Assembly (NCBI RefSeq): GCF_013409505.1
Contig: NZ_JACCBN010000001.1
Span: 682,001-746,000, forward strand
Length of the DNA stretch: 64,000 nucleotides
From: Actinomycetospora corticicola
Lineage (GTDB): Bacteria; Actinomycetota; Actinomycetes; Mycobacteriales; Pseudonocardiaceae
Reading direction: 5' to 3'
This document shows positions 25,104-33,818 of the stretch, piece after piece. A program made the position numbers and the translations under genes. Position 1 is the first letter of the stretch; each line of letters begins with the position of its first letter. Under the pieces are notes generated by a model. That model saw only the letters and a program-made list of their open reading frames with translations, was not told where the DNA came from and did not search any database.

Positions 25104-26798
25104 TCAGTCGTCGGCCTGGGTGAAGACGCGGGAGAACTCGTGGGCGTCCTCGGGGGAGTTCACGACCTCGATCAACGTGGCCCGGCGGTCGGCGAACGCC
25201 TTGTCCAGAGCGGCGCGCAGCTCGCCCGGGGTGGCGACCCGGCGGCCCTCCAGCCCGAGGCTCACGGCGTAGGCCGCGTGGTCGATGGGCGGGTCGCCGA
25301 AGGTCCAGCCCATGACGTCCTCGGCGTCGACGAGCGGGCTCTTCGCGACGGTCGCGAGGGCGCCGATGTCGCGCCAGCCGCCGTTGTTGAGGATGACGAA
25401 CACGACGGGCAGGTCCTGCTGGGCAGCGGCGTAGATCGCCGTGGAGGAGAACATGAACCCGCCGTCGCCGAGCAGGGCCACCACCCGACGGTCGGGCCGG
25501 GCGAGCTGGATCCCGATCGACGCGGGCCCGCCCCAGCCCTGGGCGCTGGCCTTGCTGGAGATGCCGAAGAAGGTGTCGGTGTCGGGGTAGGGGAGGAGGT
25601 CCTCGACGAACGGCTCCCCGGACGCACAGTGGTTCACGACGATGGTCCCGGTCGGCATCGCGGCCTCGAGCTCGGTGAGGATCCGACCGATGGCCAGTTC
25701 TTCGGCGTCGAACCGGATGCCGCGGATCCGCTCGTTGCGGGCGTCCCGGGCCTCGTGCAGCCCCCGGGCCGCCTCCGCGCGGGGACCGCGGACCTCGTCG
25801 GGAATCGTCCCGACGGCGGATGCGACGGCCTCCAGGGTCGGGCGCGGGGCGCCGAGGACGGCGAGGTCGGGCCGGAGCTGGCGGGTCAGCAGCATCGGGT
25901 CGGGGCTGATCACCACGGTGGTGGCGTCGCCGAACTCGACCGGCCGGGTCAGCCCCGACTCGGTCAACTCGACGCCGAGGAGCAGCACCACGTCGGCCCG
26001 GTCGATCACCCCGCGGTGGGCGCCGAGGCGGCCGGCGAACTGCGGGTGCGTGGTGGGGAAGCCCAGGTCGGCGATCTTGTCCTCGTGCAGCACCGTCGCC
26101 CCGAGCTGCTCGGCGAGGGCCACCGTGGCCTCGACGGCGCCGTAGCGGGCGACCTCCGCCCCCGTGACGATCACCGGGTGCGTGCTGGTGCGCAGCAGTT
26201 CCGCGACCCGCTCGACGGCGGCAGGGGCCGCGACGACGTCCGTGAGCACCTCGGTCGGCCGGCCCTGCTCGACCTCCTCGGTCTGCTCGAGCCAGACGTC
26301 CATGGGGAAGGCCAGGTGCACCGGACCGTAGGGCGGGGTGTTGGCGATCTGGAAGGCCCGCTCCACCAGCTCCGGGATTCGGTCCGCGGACGGGATCTCG
26401 GCGCTCCACTTCGTGTACTGACCGCTCATCTCGGTGACCGCACGCGGGACGGCGGCGTACTGGTCGCGCCCGGCGAGGGCCCGGCTCGACGTGGTCGTGG
26501 TGAAGACCATCGGCACGCCGTCGGCCCACGCCGTGGTCAGCGCCATCATCCCGAGACCGGTCCCGGAGGCGTGGTAGACGTTGACGAACGCGGCCGAGCG
26601 GTTCGCCCGGGCGTAGCCCGCGGCGATGAGCCCGAGGTTGGTCTCGTTGAGCGCCGAGACGTAGCGGACCTCGTCGCGATGGGCGTAGAACGCCTCCGCC
26701 AGGGGAAACAGCCCCAGCCCGACGATGTTGAAGGCGTCCTTCACGCCGAGCCGCACCAGCGTGCGGACCAGCGACTCCGCCCCGTTGATCGATGCCAT
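25104..26798 (-). CDS. Thiamine-diphosphate-dependent enzyme (acetolactate synthase/decarboxylase type)
   Basis: A 564-residue protein with all three ThDP-enzyme domains: the PYR domain with catalytic Glu region (SALNETNLGLIAAGYA), a central domain, and the PP domain with GDGGFMFSS...NNGGW for ThDP and magnesium binding. Members include acetolactate synthase, benzoylformate decarboxylase and related lyases; I cannot choose between them. ATG 26798 is favoured by GAGGAG five bases upstream. An alternative ATG at 26816 overlaps the esterase stop (ATGA), so coupling is tight either way. With the esterase, aldolase and aldehyde dehydrogenase it suggests cleavage of a 2-oxo or acyl intermediate. 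Confidence 0.88.
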   Translation of the reverse strand: MASINGAESLVRTLVRLGVKDAFNIVGLGLFPLAEAFYAHRDEVRYVSALNETNLGLIAAGYARANRSAAFVNVYHASGTGLGMMALTTAWADGVPMVFTTTTSSRALAGRDQYAAVPRAVTEMSGQYTKWSAEIPSADRIPELVERAFQIANTPPYGPVHLAFPMDVWLEQTEEVEQGRPTEVLTDVVAAPAAVERVAELLRTSTHPVIVTGAEVARYGAVEATVALAEQLGATVLHEDKIADLGFPTTHPQFAGRLGAHRGVIDRADVVLLLGVELTESGLTRPVEFGDATTVVISPDPMLLTRQLRPDLAVLGAPRPTLEAVASAVGTIPDEVRGPRAEAARGLHEARDARNERIRGIRFDAEELAIGRILTELEAAMPTGTIVVNHCASGEPFVEDLLPYPDTDTFFGISSKASAQGWGGPASIGIQLARPDRRVVALLGDGGFMFSSTAIYAAAQQDLPVVFVILNNGGWRDIGALATVAKSPLVDAEDVMGWTFGDPPIDHAAYAVSLGLEGRRVATPGELRAALDKAFADRRATLIEVVNSPEDAHEFSRVFTQADD

Positions 26799-26812
26799 GT
26801 CGTCTCCTCTGC

Positions 26813-28399
26813 TCATCGGCCGAGCACGTCGGCCACGCCGTGGAACCGGTCCCAGAACGCCATGCGGGCCGGGTCGGGCTCCTCGCCCGGGCGGGGGTCG
26901 AGGTCGAGGGCGAGCACGCCGTCGCCGAGCGTCGGCCAGTCCAGCGCGCCGGAGGCGGTCGGGTCGCCCGTCCGGAGGAAGTCGACCCAGGCCTGCTGCA
27001 CCCGCGCGGAGAGCGCGCGGTCGGCGTCGGTCCAGTCCCAGGCCCGGGTGTCGAGCGTGCCGAAGGCGTACGGGACGTCGGCGCCGTGGAAGGCGCCCGC
27101 GTACTCCCGCTCGACGAGGTCGTAGCCGGCCGGGATCGGGGGCGTGCGCAGGAACCGGTGGTAGCGGACCGGCGAGGTGAGCCGGCGGTGGTGCAGCCGG
27201 GCGGCGGTCCAGGTCGACCAGACGAACACCTGGTCGGCGAGCAGGGCCCAGCTCGACTGCTGCGCCTCCTCGTCGGTCGTCGCCGGGTAGAGGTCCAGGA
27301 CCTCGGGCGCGAGGTCGCCGAAGGCCTCCTCGACGTCGGCCCGGTACGCGGCGAGGGTGCCGATGTAGGGCAGCCCGGAGGCCTCGTTGCCGGTGTTGCC
27401 CGCGAGCATCGGCACGTCGGCGACCTCACCGGCGACGAAGGCGGCGAGCGGGTCCTGCGGCAGCACGTGGCCGTCGATCACGGGGTAGCCGGTGTCGAAC
27501 AGGGCCAGCCCGACCTCCGCGCCGGGGACGAGGTCGAACGACCAGCGACCCGCGGCCCGCGGCAGCTGGGTGGCCATGAGCTGCTCCGCCGGGAGGGCCC
27601 GCAGCTCGGCGAGGGTGGGCGCGCCGAGGGCCTGCGCCAGCTCGGTGCCGGCCTGTTCGCCCGCGGCGAGGGTGGAGGGGTTCGCGGGGTGGCCGGGGCC
27701 GTCGAGGGCGGGACCCATCCCGGGGCCGCTCGACACGATGACCTTGTCGAACAGGCCGGCGGCCAGGGGCGAGCTCCGCAGGTTGTGCACGCTGTGCCCG
27801 CCGGCCGAGACCCCGCCCAGGGTCACGTTGGCGGGGTCGCCGCCGAACGCGGCGATGTGGCGCCGCACCCACTGCAGGGCCGCGATCTGGTCCATGAGGC
27901 CGTAGTTGCCGGAGCCGCCATAGCCGGACTCGGCGGTGAGCTCGGGGTGCGCGAGGAACCCGAGCCGGCCCAGCCGGTGGTTGACGGTGACCACCGAGAT
28001 GCCCGCGGCGGCGAGCGAGGTCCCGTCGTAGATCGGGTTGCCCGCCGACCCGAACTGGTAGGCGCCGAAGTGCAGCCAGACCAGGACCGGGCGGCCGGTC
28101 TCGCCCTCGGCACCGGTCCAGACGTTGAGGTGCAGGCAGTCCTCGGAGAACCGCTGCTCGCCGCCGGAGTACAGCGAGTTCGGCGGCGGCGGGAACTGCG
28201 GGGCCGCCGGGGCGTGCTCGGCCGCGTCGCGCGTCCCGGTCCAGGGGACGACGGGCTGCGGCGGGCGCCAGCGCAGGTCGCCGACGGGCGGGGCCGCGTA
28301 CGGGATGCCGAGGAAGGCGCGGACGCCGTCGGCCGGGGTCAGCCCGGCCAGCTCGCCGTCGTCGGTCGCGACCATCGGGGTGGTCGACGTCGGTGTCAC
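26813..28399 (-). CDS. Type B carboxylesterase
   Basis: A 528-residue alpha/beta hydrolase of the carboxylesterase type B/para-nitrobenzyl esterase family: FLGIPYAAPPVGDLRW (29-44), SEDCLHLNVW (85-94), and the nucleophile elbow GGVSAGG with Ser198. The usual oxyanion-hole HGGGF is altered to HFGAYQFG (110-117), which may change substrate preference. No signal peptide, so it is likely cytoplasmic. The start GTG overlaps the upstream monooxygenase stop (GTGA), and the long N-terminal frame beyond it is a shadow. Probably releases an acid or alcohol from an ester substrate that feeds the neighbouring enzymes. Confidence 0.9.
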   Translation of the reverse strand: MTPTSTTPMVATDDGELAGLTPADGVRAFLGIPYAAPPVGDLRWRPPQPVVPWTGTRDAAEHAPAAPQFPPPPNSLYSGGEQRFSEDCLHLNVWTGAEGETGRPVLVWLHFGAYQFGSAGNPIYDGTSLAAAGISVVTVNHRLGRLGFLAHPELTAESGYGGSGNYGLMDQIAALQWVRRHIAAFGGDPANVTLGGVSAGGHSVHNLRSSPLAAGLFDKVIVSSGPGMGPALDGPGHPANPSTLAAGEQAGTELAQALGAPTLAELRALPAEQLMATQLPRAAGRWSFDLVPGAEVGLALFDTGYPVIDGHVLPQDPLAAFVAGEVADVPMLAGNTGNEASGLPYIGTLAAYRADVEEAFGDLAPEVLDLYPATTDEEAQQSSWALLADQVFVWSTWTAARLHHRRLTSPVRYHRFLRTPPIPAGYDLVEREYAGAFHGADVPYAFGTLDTRAWDWTDADRALSARVQQAWVDFLRTGDPTASGALDWPTLGDGVLALDLDPRPGEEPDPARMAFWDRFHGVADVLGR

Positions 28400-29553
28400 C
28401 ACGAGTGGCTCCGTTCGCTCGGGGGGAGCCAGATCCCGGCGTCCCGGCAGTGGTCGAGGACGCTGCGGAAGGACCGGACCTCGCCGGGATTCCACAGCGG
28501 GAAGTTCACGAGCAGGTTCTGCGTGGAGGTCTCCTTCTTGAGCTCGACGAGCTGCTCGGTGACCTGCTCCGCCGTGCCGAGGAACTTGAGGATGCCGCGG
28601 CCGCTGCCCCACGCCTTGGCGGCCTCCTGCGGGTCCTGCCCGGCGAACGCGTTCCGGATCGACTCGACGCCGCCCAGGATGTCGGCGGCGAGTTCCTTGG
28701 TGGCCTCGACGTTGAGGGTCTCGGTCAGCCGCTCGTACTCCTCCTCGGCCTCCCCGTCCCCCTCACGGACGATCACGATCGAGAACGGCGCGGTGCTCAC
28801 GGAGCGGGCCGGAGTGCGGGCCTCGAGGAGGTCCTCGAGCCGTCGGTCGACGGCTTGGATCTTCTCGACGGTGTTGCCCGCCACCACCAGCTGGTCGCAG
28901 TGCTCCGCGGCGAACGCCATACCGGCCGGGGAGGCGCCGGCGCTGACCAGCAGCGGCGTCGGTTCCTGGACCGGCCGCGGCGCCTTCATGCGTCCCTGCG
29001 CGGTGTGGAAGCGGCCCCGGTGGTCGATCGGCTCGTCCTCGGTCCAGAACCGCTTGACGACCTCGACGAACTCGGCGGCCGCGGCGTAGCGGTCGTCGTG
29101 CCCGGCCATGGCGCTCTCGCCGAACAGACGCGCCTCGGCGTCGCCGAACCCGGTGACGACGTTCCAGCCCCACCGACCGCCGCTGAAGGCGTCGAGGGTC
29201 GCTCCGGCCCGGGCCACGTGGGCGGGGCGGTGGTGGCTCGTGTGCATCGTCGTGATCACGCCCATGTGCTGCGTGACCGCGAAGAGGCCCATGGCGAGCA
29301 TCGGGGCCTGGTACTTCGGGGACTGGTGCCCGCGGCGTTCGGCCTCCCGCTGGTGGCCCGACCAGGTGTCGGCGATGAACAGCGAGTCGAACCCGGTCTC
29401 CTCCGCGGCGCGGGCCATCTCGAGGAAGACGTCCCGGTCGAGGGTCGGCGTGGCGGCGGCCGCCTCGTCGGACCAGATGTGGTCGGTCTGCCCGGTCGGG
29501 AAGAAGTAGGAGAAGCTCAGCAGGTCGGGGTCGTGGTGGCGTGGCTTGGCCAT
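28396..29553 (-). CDS. LLM-class flavin-dependent monooxygenase (paralogue)
   Basis: A 385-residue luciferase-like monooxygenase, closely similar throughout to the protein at 23947-25074: FFPTGQTDHIWSDEA, FDSLFIADTWSGHQRE, TMHTSHHRPAHVAR, GGRWGWNVVTGFGDAEA. The two flank the ThDP enzyme and esterase in one operon, so they could act on different steps or form a mixed oligomer. It needs reduced FMN; no flavin reductase is in the window. The stop is overlapped by the esterase GTG. ATG 29553 is a simple start. Confidence 0.9.
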   Translation of the reverse strand: MAKPRHHDPDLLSFSYFFPTGQTDHIWSDEAAAATPTLDRDVFLEMARAAEETGFDSLFIADTWSGHQREAERRGHQSPKYQAPMLAMGLFAVTQHMGVITTMHTSHHRPAHVARAGATLDAFSGGRWGWNVVTGFGDAEARLFGESAMAGHDDRYAAAAEFVEVVKRFWTEDEPIDHRGRFHTAQGRMKAPRPVQEPTPLLVSAGASPAGMAFAAEHCDQLVVAGNTVEKIQAVDRRLEDLLEARTPARSVSTAPFSIVIVREGDGEAEEEYERLTETLNVEATKELAADILGGVESIRNAFAGQDPQEAAKAWGSGRGILKFLGTAEQVTEQLVELKKETSTQNLLVNFPLWNPGEVRSFRSVLDHCRDAGIWLPPSERSHSW

Positions 29554-29580
29554 GGGCGTCCTCGTTCGGTGGGGGTGCGA

Positions 29581-30270
29581 CTAGGCCGACAGCCCGCGGA
29601 CCAGGTGGTCCCAGGCGGAGTGGACGGCCGCGGGGTGGTAGATGTGCTCGCGCTTGGCCAGCGCCTCCTCGTCGTCGGTCCACCGCGGGGTGCCGCCGAA
29701 GGCAAGGGTGCGCAGCATCTGCTCGGCGGCGATCTCCAGCAGCAGGGCCGCGAACGTGGCCGTCTGCAGGTCGGGGCCGACCGTGACGAGGCCGTGGTTG
29801 ACGAGGAACATCCCCGAGCAGTCGTCGAGGGTCTTCGCGACCGAGCGGCCCAGCTCCCGCGTGCGGATGAGGTCCGTGGTCTCGGTGAAGACGGGGACGG
29901 CCGGGGGTACGAAGAAGGTCGCGGCGTGGCTCACCGGGCGCAGCTCGACGCCGGCGGCGGCGAGCGCGACGGCGTGCGGCGAGTGGGAGTGCACGACGCC
30001 CCCGACGTCGGGCCGCGCCGCCAGGATCTCGGTGTGGATGGGGAACTCGACGTGCCGGGGCCCGTCGCCCTCGACGACCTCGCCGTCGGGGGAGACGAGG
30101 TGGACGTCGTCCGGCCCCACCTCGGCGAGCCCGAGGCCGCTGCGCTTGATCCACGCGCCGCGCCCCTCGGGGTCGCGGGCGGACGCGTGGCCCCAGATGA
30201 AGTCGTCGTGGTCGGCCGCACCGAGGACCCGGGAGGCGAGCGAGACGAGCTCGCGGATGTCGTCGCTCAT
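29581..30270 (-). CDS. Class II aldolase/adducin family protein
   Basis: A 229-residue protein with the zinc-dependent class II aldolase fold: WGHASARDP, then HVEFPIHTEILAARPDVGGV followed by HSHSP (His-x-His metal ligands) and the third ligand region VNHGLVTVG. Members include fuculose/rhamnulose-1-phosphate aldolase, ribulose-5-phosphate 4-epimerase and decarboxylating aldolases. The start at 30270 has AAGGG upstream and lies nine bases from the aldehyde dehydrogenase stop. Cleavage to an aldehyde would suit the neighbouring dehydrogenase, but the substrate is not evident. Confidence 0.88.
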   Translation of the reverse strand: MSDDIRELVSLASRVLGAADHDDFIWGHASARDPEGRGAWIKRSGLGLAEVGPDDVHLVSPDGEVVEGDGPRHVEFPIHTEILAARPDVGGVVHSHSPHAVALAAAGVELRPVSHAATFFVPPAVPVFTETTDLIRTRELGRSVAKTLDDCSGMFLVNHGLVTVGPDLQTATFAALLLEIAAEQMLRTLAFGGTPRWTDDEEALAKREHIYHPAAVHSAWDHLVRGLSA

Positions 30271-30278
30271 GGCGCCCT

Positions 30279-31766
30279 TCAGTAGGAGATGTTGATCGTC
30301 TTGAGCTCGGTGTAGCTGAGGAGCTCCTCGAGGCTCTCCTCGCGACCGACGCCGGAGGCCTTGACCCCGCCGTAGGGGACGTTGGGGAAGTGCTTCGCCG
30401 AGTCGTTGACCCAGGTGAAGCCGGCCTCGAGCTCGTGGGCCAGGCGCAGGGCCCGGCCGATGTCGCGGGTCCAGACGGCCGCGGTCAGCCCGTAGGGCGA
30501 GTCGTTGGCGATCCGGACGGCGTCGTCCTCGTCGTCGAAGGAGAGGACCGACAGCACCGGACCGAAGATCTCCTCGCGGGCGACGGTGTGGTCCTCCCGG
30601 ACCCCGGTGAGCACGGTGGGGGCGATGAACAGGCCCTGCTGCCAACCCTCGGGGCGGCCGCCCCCGGTGACGACCGTGGCGCCCTCGCGCCGCGCGGTGT
30701 CGAGGTAGCCGAGGACCTTGTCGTACTGCCGCTGGTCGATCATGGTGCCCTGCTCGGAGGCCGGGTCGAGGGGGTCGCCGAGGCGGTGCTCGCGCAGCCG
30801 GGCCACGATCCGGTCGACCAGGTCGTCGTGCACCGACCGTTCCACCAGCAGGCGCGAGTTCGACCCGCAGGACTGGCCGGACCAGGTGAAGTTCATCCCT
30901 CGGATCGCGGCATCGGCCGCGGCGTCGAGGTCGGCGTCGCCGAAGACCACCATGGCGTTCTTGCCACCCAGCTCCAGGCTGACATCCTTGATGCCGGACG
31001 CGGCCGCGGCCTGCTGGATCGCCCGGCCGGTGCGCTCGGAGCCGATGAACCCGATCCGCCGGACGTCGGGGTGCCGGACCAGGCGGTCCGGGACGGTCGG
31101 TCCGTTCCCGACGACGATGTTGAGCACGCCGGGCGGGAAGACGTCGCGCAGCAGCTCCCCGAGCCGCAACGCCGAGAGCGGGGCCACCTCCGGCGGCTTC
31201 AGGATCGTGGGGTTGCCCGCCACCAGCGGCGCGAAGATCTTGCCGGCGAACATCAGCGGGTGGTTGAACGGCACGATCCGGACCACCACACCCACCGGCT
31301 GCCGCACGGTGAGGTGCAGGCCGGCGCTGGCCGGGATGGTGTCGCCCTTCATCTCCAGCGCGAGCCCCGCGAACAGCCGGGCCTGGGCGAGCGTGATCTG
31401 CACGTCCGTCCGGGAGTTCGCGAGCGGCGACCCGGCGTCGATCGTGTCGAGCAGGGCCAGCTCCTCGCCGTGCTCGGCGATGATCCGTGCGGCCTCGACG
31501 ACGGCGGCCGCCCGCTGCGGCGCGGGGGTCAGCCGCCACGTCCGGCGGGCGGCGTGGGCCGCCGCGACCGCGGCGTCGGCGTCCTCGGTCCCCGCGTCGG
31601 GGACGGTGGCGATCGGCTCGCCGAGGAACGGGCTGATCCGGGCGTAGGTGCGTCCGCCGGTGGCCGGCCGCAGCTCCCCGCCGATCAGGAGGTTCCAGCT
31701 CCGGTCGCGCACGGCCAGGTGGCCGGAATCCGGCTCCGTCCGGGTCGGCGTCTGGACCGCGTCCAT
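30279..31766 (-). CDS. Aldehyde dehydrogenase
   Basis: A 495-residue NAD(P)-dependent aldehyde dehydrogenase. Key residues: VPFNHP (165-170), ILKPPEVAP (188-196, cofactor Lys190), IGSERTG (241-247), LELGGKN with general base Glu265, and the catalytic Cys300 in SGQSCGSN. Length and motifs match betaine/aromatic-aldehyde dehydrogenase types. First gene of the minus operon that continues through the aldolase, monooxygenases, esterase and ThDP enzyme. Its leader shares 16 bases with the enolase-superfamily operon (39491-39506). Likely oxidises an aldehyde made by the pathway. Confidence 0.93.
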   Translation of the reverse strand: MDAVQTPTRTEPDSGHLAVRDRSWNLLIGGELRPATGGRTYARISPFLGEPIATVPDAGTEDADAAVAAAHAARRTWRLTPAPQRAAAVVEAARIIAEHGEELALLDTIDAGSPLANSRTDVQITLAQARLFAGLALEMKGDTIPASAGLHLTVRQPVGVVVRIVPFNHPLMFAGKIFAPLVAGNPTILKPPEVAPLSALRLGELLRDVFPPGVLNIVVGNGPTVPDRLVRHPDVRRIGFIGSERTGRAIQQAAAASGIKDVSLELGGKNAMVVFGDADLDAAADAAIRGMNFTWSGQSCGSNSRLLVERSVHDDLVDRIVARLREHRLGDPLDPASEQGTMIDQRQYDKVLGYLDTARREGATVVTGGGRPEGWQQGLFIAPTVLTGVREDHTVAREEIFGPVLSVLSFDDEDDAVRIANDSPYGLTAAVWTRDIGRALRLAHELEAGFTWVNDSAKHFPNVPYGGVKASGVGREESLEELLSYTELKTINISY

Positions 31767-31779
31767 GCGGGCTCCTCAC

Positions 31780-31795
31780 CTCGTCGTCGGTGACG
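31780..31795 (-). promoter_or_regulatory. Leader segment shared with the 39483 operon
   Basis: CTCGTCGTCGGTGACG here (plus-strand reading) is identical to 39491-39506. Both lie within 30 bases upstream of the first ATG of a minus-strand catabolic operon. It may be a common 5' UTR or regulator site, or it could be convergent codon-like sequence in high-GC DNA. Confidence 0.35.
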
Positions 31796-31829
31796 AGACT
31801 CGCCGGGAGCACCTCGGGGCGGAAGAAGA

Positions 31830-31844
31830 TTCTGAAGGGCAGAA
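31830..31844. promoter_or_regulatory. Palindrome between divergent catabolic operons
   Basis: TTCTG-aaggg-CAGAA is an exact 5-bp dyad in the 183-bp gap between the aldehyde dehydrogenase operon (minus) and the aromatic monooxygenase operon (plus). Its position suits an operator acting on both promoters, for example for one of the local IclR regulators. Confidence 0.4.
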
Positions 31845-31949
31845 CAGTGTGTCCGCTCCACGCACGTTCCTCAGGACAGAAAAGATCGCGGTCCGGCGGG
31901 GACTGGCCGGAGGATGCGGGGGCAGGCCCGAGACGAGGAGTCGACCCGC

Positions 31950-33818
31950 ATGCAGTTCTACCTCGACGGCTACGAGCCGGGGGACCCCCGGATCGCCCGT
32001 CCGCTCCCGGCGGCGCCCGAGCGCGGCGCGGAGCCCCCGGACACGACGGACGTCCTCATCGTCGGCGCCGGACCCGCCGGGCTCGTGCTCGCGGCCCAGC
32101 TCGCGGCGTTCCCCGGCATCCGCACCGCCCTCGTCGACCGGCGCAACGGTCCCCTCGCCGTCGGCCAGGCCGACGGCGTGGCGTGCCGGACGGTCGAGAT
32201 GTTCGAGGCGTTCGGCCTGGCGGACCAGGTCATCGCAGAGGGCTACCAGGTCAACGAGGTCACCTTCTGGCGGCCCGACCCGCAGGACGAGGCGTCGATC
32301 GTGCGGACGGGGCGGGTCGACGACGTGGAGGAGGGCATCTCCGAGATGCCCCACATGATCGTCAACCAGGCCCGCATGCTCGCCTTCCTCCGCGAGCACA
32401 TGGCGCGCTCGGCCGGCCGGGCCGAGCCCTGGTACGGGCTGCACGCGACCGGCGTGCACGTCGATCCCGACCCGGCGGCCGAGTACCCGGTGACGGTCAC
32501 CCTGCAGGAGGTCGAGGGGGGCCGGACCCGCACGGTCCGCGCCCGCTACGTCGTGGGCTGCGACGGGTCGCGCAGCGCGATCCGGGAGGCCATCGGCGCG
32601 CGCCTGCGGGGGGACTCGACGCACCAGTCGTGGGGGGTGCTCGACGTGCTCGCCGTGACCGACTTCCCCGACATCCGGCTGAAGTCCGCGATCAGCTCCG
32701 CCGCGGGCAGCATCCTGATCATCCCGCGCGAGGGCGGCTACCTCGTGCGGCTCTACATCGAGCTGGACAACGACCGTGACGGCGCGATGCTGCGCGACCG
32801 CAGCGTCACCCCGGAGAAGCTCGCCGAGGTGGCCGACCGGATCCTCCACCCGTACCGCGTCGACGTGCGCCACGTCGGGTGGTGGGCGGTCTACGAGATC
32901 GCCCAGCGCGTCTGCGACCGCTTCGACGATCTTCCCGACGACGAGGCGGCCCGGCTGCCGCGGGTGTTCATCGCCGGCGACGCCTGCCACACGCACAGCG
33001 CCAAGGCCGGCCAGGGGATGAACGTGTCGATGGCCGACGCCTGGAACCTCGGCTGGAAGCTCGGCACCGTCCTGCGGGGGACGTCGCGCCCGGAGATCCT
33101 GCGGACCTACTCCACCGAGCGCCAGGCCGTGGCGCAGCGGCTGATCGAGTTCGACCGCGAGTTCGCGGCCCTGTTCAGCGACCGGGACGCCGAGCCGGAG
33201 AAGTTCCAGCACTACTTCCGGGAACAGGGTCGCTACACCGCCGGGGTCGCGGTGCGGTACGGGCCGTCGATGCTCACCGGCGAGCCCGCGCACCAGCACC
33301 TGGCCGAGGGATTCCCGGTCGGCATGCGGTTCCACTCCGCGCCGGTGGTCCGGCTGGCCGACGCCAAGCCGATGCACCTCGGGCACGCCGCCCGCGCGGA
33401 CGGCGCCTGGCGGCTCTACGCCTTCGCCGACCGCGCCCACCCCGCCGCCGCCGACTCCCGGCTCCGGGCCCTGTGCGACGTCCTCCCCGACCTGATCGCC
33501 CGGTTCACCCCGCCCACCGTCGACCCGGACGCGGTGGTCGACGTCCGGGCGGTCCTGCAGCAGGGCCACCGCGACGTCGAGGTGCGCGACCTCCCGCCGG
33601 TCCTCCTGCCCCGCAAGGGACGATTCGGGCTCGTCGACTACGAGAAGACGTTCTGCCCCCGCCCGGGCGAGGACCTGTTCGACCTGCGCGAGGTGGACCG
33701 CGAGCAGGGCTGCCTCGTCGTCGTACGCCCGGACCAGTACGTGGCGCAGGTGCTGCCCCTGCACGCGTACACGGACCTCGCCGACCTCCTCGGCGGGGCG
33801 CTGGTGCCCGTCCGGTGA
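31950..33818 (+). CDS. FAD-dependent aromatic hydroxylase (phenol 2-monooxygenase type)
   Basis: A 622-residue group A flavoprotein monooxygenase. The N-terminal Rossmann motif is VLIVGAGPAGLVLAAQLAA; the FAD ribose-binding GD motif is FIAGDACHTHSAKAGQGMN; the C-terminal 170 residues form the thioredoxin-like dimerisation domain of phenol hydroxylases. It uses NAD(P)H and oxygen to hydroxylate an aromatic ring. ATG 31950 has GAGGAG nine bases upstream. The GTG of an amidohydrolase overlaps the stop, so both are co-translated. It is the clearest sign that the region degrades an aromatic compound. Confidence 0.92.
   Translation: MQFYLDGYEPGDPRIARPLPAAPERGAEPPDTTDVLIVGAGPAGLVLAAQLAAFPGIRTALVDRRNGPLAVGQADGVACRTVEMFEAFGLADQVIAEGYQVNEVTFWRPDPQDEASIVRTGRVDDVEEGISEMPHMIVNQARMLAFLREHMARSAGRAEPWYGLHATGVHVDPDPAAEYPVTVTLQEVEGGRTRTVRARYVVGCDGSRSAIREAIGARLRGDSTHQSWGVLDVLAVTDFPDIRLKSAISSAAGSILIIPREGGYLVRLYIELDNDRDGAMLRDRSVTPEKLAEVADRILHPYRVDVRHVGWWAVYEIAQRVCDRFDDLPDDEAARLPRVFIAGDACHTHSAKAGQGMNVSMADAWNLGWKLGTVLRGTSRPEILRTYSTERQAVAQRLIEFDREFAALFSDRDAEPEKFQHYFREQGRYTAGVAVRYGPSMLTGEPAHQHLAEGFPVGMRFHSAPVVRLADAKPMHLGHAARADGAWRLYAFADRAHPAAADSRLRALCDVLPDLIARFTPPTVDPDAVVDVRAVLQQGHRDVEVRDLPPVLLPRKGRFGLVDYEKTFCPRPGEDLFDLREVDREQGCLVVVRPDQYVAQVLPLHAYTDLADLLGGALVPVR

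Noticed and set aside
25075..27429. Extension of the monooxygenase frame to 1160 residues
   Set aside because: It runs out of frame over the ThDP enzyme and esterase and is Arg/Pro-rich; not a fusion protein.
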